A DNA stretch of 13,118 bases from JAEUIA01 sp038330085 (lineage in GTDB: Bacteria; Planctomycetota; UBA1135; GCA-002686595). Of this stretch, positions 11,862-13,118 are shown piece by piece (position 1 is the stretch's first letter; each line of letters opens with the position of its first letter). The notes beneath the pieces were generated by a model, which ran no database searches, was not told the origin of the DNA, and saw only the letters and a program-made list of their open reading frames with translations. A program made the translations under genes and the position numbers. The DNA lies in assembly GCA_038330085.1 (NCBI GenBank), contig JBBQNP010000128.1:1-13118 (forward strand), given 5' to 3'.

Positions 11862-13118
11862 TCAGCTTCGCGGCGGCGCGAGCAGCGTCGTCTCGATCTC
11901 GCGCAGCATCAGCTTGCGCCAGTGCTTCGTCAGCAGGGGATCGCTCAGGCCGTGGTGTGACCGCGGATAAAAGAAGCACGAAAAGTCGGCGTCCGTCTTC
12001 GCGAGCGCATATGCGAGCCGCGTCGTGTTCTGCGGGTGCACGTTGTCGTCGATCTGACCGTGCACGAGCACCAGCCGCCCGTGCAACTTCTCGGCGGCCT
12101 TCACCACCGACGTCGCGTCGTAGCCCTTCTCGTTGTTCTTCGGCAGGCGCATGTAGCGCTCCGTGTAGATCGAATCGTAGCTGCGCCAGTCCGTCACCGA
12201 ACCACCCGCTACGCCCAGCGCAAACGTCTGGCTGTGGGTCAGCGCGTAGTTCGTCATGAACCCGCCGTAACTCCAGCCGCTGATGCCGATCCGATCGGCG
12301 TCGACGAAGCCCTGTTTTTCGAGCCACGCGATCGAATCCTCGATGTCCGCGAGCTCCGTCTCGCCAAATCGTTCGTAGCACGGCCATGCCGACTGAGCGC
12401 CCTTGCCCGAAGCCGTGCGGTTGTCGCAGCTCCACACGACCACCCCGCGCTCGGCGAGCAACTGGTAGAACATCCCCGTCGTCCCGCCCCACGAGTTGCG
12501 CACCGTCTGCGAGTGCGGGCCCGCGTACACGAACATCATCACGGGATACTTGCGCGTCGGATCGAAATCGACCGGCTTGACGAGCATCGCGTTCATCTCG
12601 AAGCCGTCGCGTGTTTTCACCGTCAAGAGCTCCGGCTTCGAGCGCGCATAGCGATCCATCGTGTCGAGCTTGTTCTCGTCCAAAACGCGCACGAGCGACC
12701 CGTCGGCGCGATGCAGCCTGACCTGCGTCGGCGTCCACAGGTCGCTCCACGCGTCGGTGAAGAACGTCCACTCCGGACTAAACGTGACGCTGTGCGTGCC
12801 GGCACGGTCCGTCAGGCGCTTCATGCCCTTGCCCTCGAGCCCGATCACGTACGCATCGAGCCCGATCGCGCTGCGCTCGGTCCCGGTGAAGTACACGAGC
12901 TTCTTCGCCTCGTCGACGCCGAGGATCTCACGCGCCTCCCACTCGCCGCCCGTCACCGGGCCGATCAATTGGCTGTCCCTGTAGTGGTAGACCTGCTTGA
13001 AGCCCGTGCGCTCGCTCAGCCACAGGTACGTTCCGTCGGCGAGCCACATCGGCGGCTGTTCGTTGCGCTCGATCCAGGCCGGCGACGTCTCGCGCAAGAG
13101 CACGTGTGACTGTTGGCC
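11862..13118 (-). CDS. S9 family peptidase, dipeptidyl peptidase IV type (N-terminus beyond right edge)
   Basis: The C-terminal 418 residues of a serine peptidase of the prolyl oligopeptidase/DPP IV family are visible; these typically remove N-terminal dipeptides from peptides in the periplasm or outside the cell. The first ~170 visible residues are the end of the beta-propeller (WLADGTYLWLSERTGF, TFSPEWTFFTDAWSD). The alpha/beta-hydrolase domain follows with YAGPHSQTV, typical of DPP IV, and the catalytic triad: Ser in GWSYGG (codon 12270-12272), Asp in HGQIDDNVHPQNT (codon 12048-12050) and His in SHHGL (codon 11952-11954). All three are intact. Family members are ~700-750 residues, so roughly 300 residues, including any signal peptide and the Glu pair binding the peptide N-terminus, lie beyond 13118. 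The frame is open to the edge; the GTG at 13101-13103 is internal, not the start. Confidence 0.95.
   Translation of the reverse strand, partial: GQQSHVLLRETSPAWIERNEQPPMWLADGTYLWLSERTGFKQVYHYRDSQLIGPVTGGEWEAREILGVDEAKKLVYFTGTERSAIGLDAYVIGLEGKGMKRLTDRAGTHSVTFSPEWTFFTDAWSDLWTPTQVRLHRADGSLVRVLDENKLDTMDRYARSKPELLTVKTRDGFEMNAMLVKPVDFDPTRKYPVMMFVYAGPHSQTVRNSWGGTTGMFYQLLAERGVVVWSCDNRTASGKGAQSAWPCYERFGETELADIEDSIAWLEKQGFVDADRIGISGWSYGGFMTNYALTHSQTFALGVAGGSVTDWRSYDSIYTERYMRLPKNNEKGYDATSVVKAAEKLHGRLVLVHGQIDDNVHPQNTTRLAYALAKTDADFSCFFYPRSHHGLSDPLLTKHWRKLMLREIETTLLAPPRS

Noticed and set aside
11329..12771. 480-codon minus-strand open frame across the toxin-antitoxin pair and S9 gene
   Set aside because: It is in a different frame from the S9 peptidase, has shadow-type composition, and would cross the convergent hairpin and the toxin-antitoxin genes.
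12036..13109. 357-codon plus-strand open frame opposite the S9 peptidase
   Set aside because: Composition is that of an antisense shadow, while the opposite strand carries a full Ser-Asp-His triad in family context.

Overview
The window is a stretch of a high-GC, Gram-negative bacterial chromosome. The Gram-negative call rests on three lipopolysaccharide genes: lpxK, an LpxL/HtrB-type acyltransferase, and the bifunctional heptose enzyme hldE. Several features would suit a planctomycete-like lineage: short RNA polymerase omega, compact RNB exoribonuclease, TACNNT-type -10 boxes placed directly before start codons, and a GCPII-like secreted peptidase. The phylum is an inference from gene style and was not tested.

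Layout: 1-3383 (minus strand) holds a two-gene unit, a secreted M28B peptidase followed 6 nt later by an ABC exporter that runs off the left edge. A divergent promoter region (3384-3505) separates it from a plus-strand gene (3506-4825) that joins a HAD hydrolase domain to a uridine-kinase-like P-loop domain. The convergent gap 4826-5052 carries two 48-bp imperfect hairpin elements built on the motif GGTGCCTGG. A compact RNB exoribonuclease follows on the minus strand (5053-6519). From 6520 another divergent region leads into a plus-strand series: rpoZ, lpxK, acyltransferase, then hldE. LpxK phosphorylates the lipid A precursor, the acyltransferase adds a secondary acyl chain, and HldE makes the nucleotide-heptose for the inner core, so most of this run serves outer-membrane LPS. 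It contains two short tandem repeats at gene ends: 24 bp x ~3.5 coding for the LpxK N-terminus, and 13 bp x 6 starting at the acyltransferase stop codon.

The last third is more accessory in character. A 310-bp intergenic region with a 14-bp perfect palindrome precedes a HigBA-like toxin-antitoxin pair (toxin first), which has an operator-like dyad touching the toxin start. A strong hairpin at 11836-11858 probably terminates both this pair and the convergent S9 (dipeptidyl peptidase IV family) peptidase that runs off the right edge.

No RNA gene, insertion sequence or CRISPR array was found, and no clearly new multi-gene system was recognised. The items most worth follow-up are the HAD/kinase fusion, the paired 48-bp hairpins, the two gene-end tandem repeats and the apparent leaderless promoter architecture.
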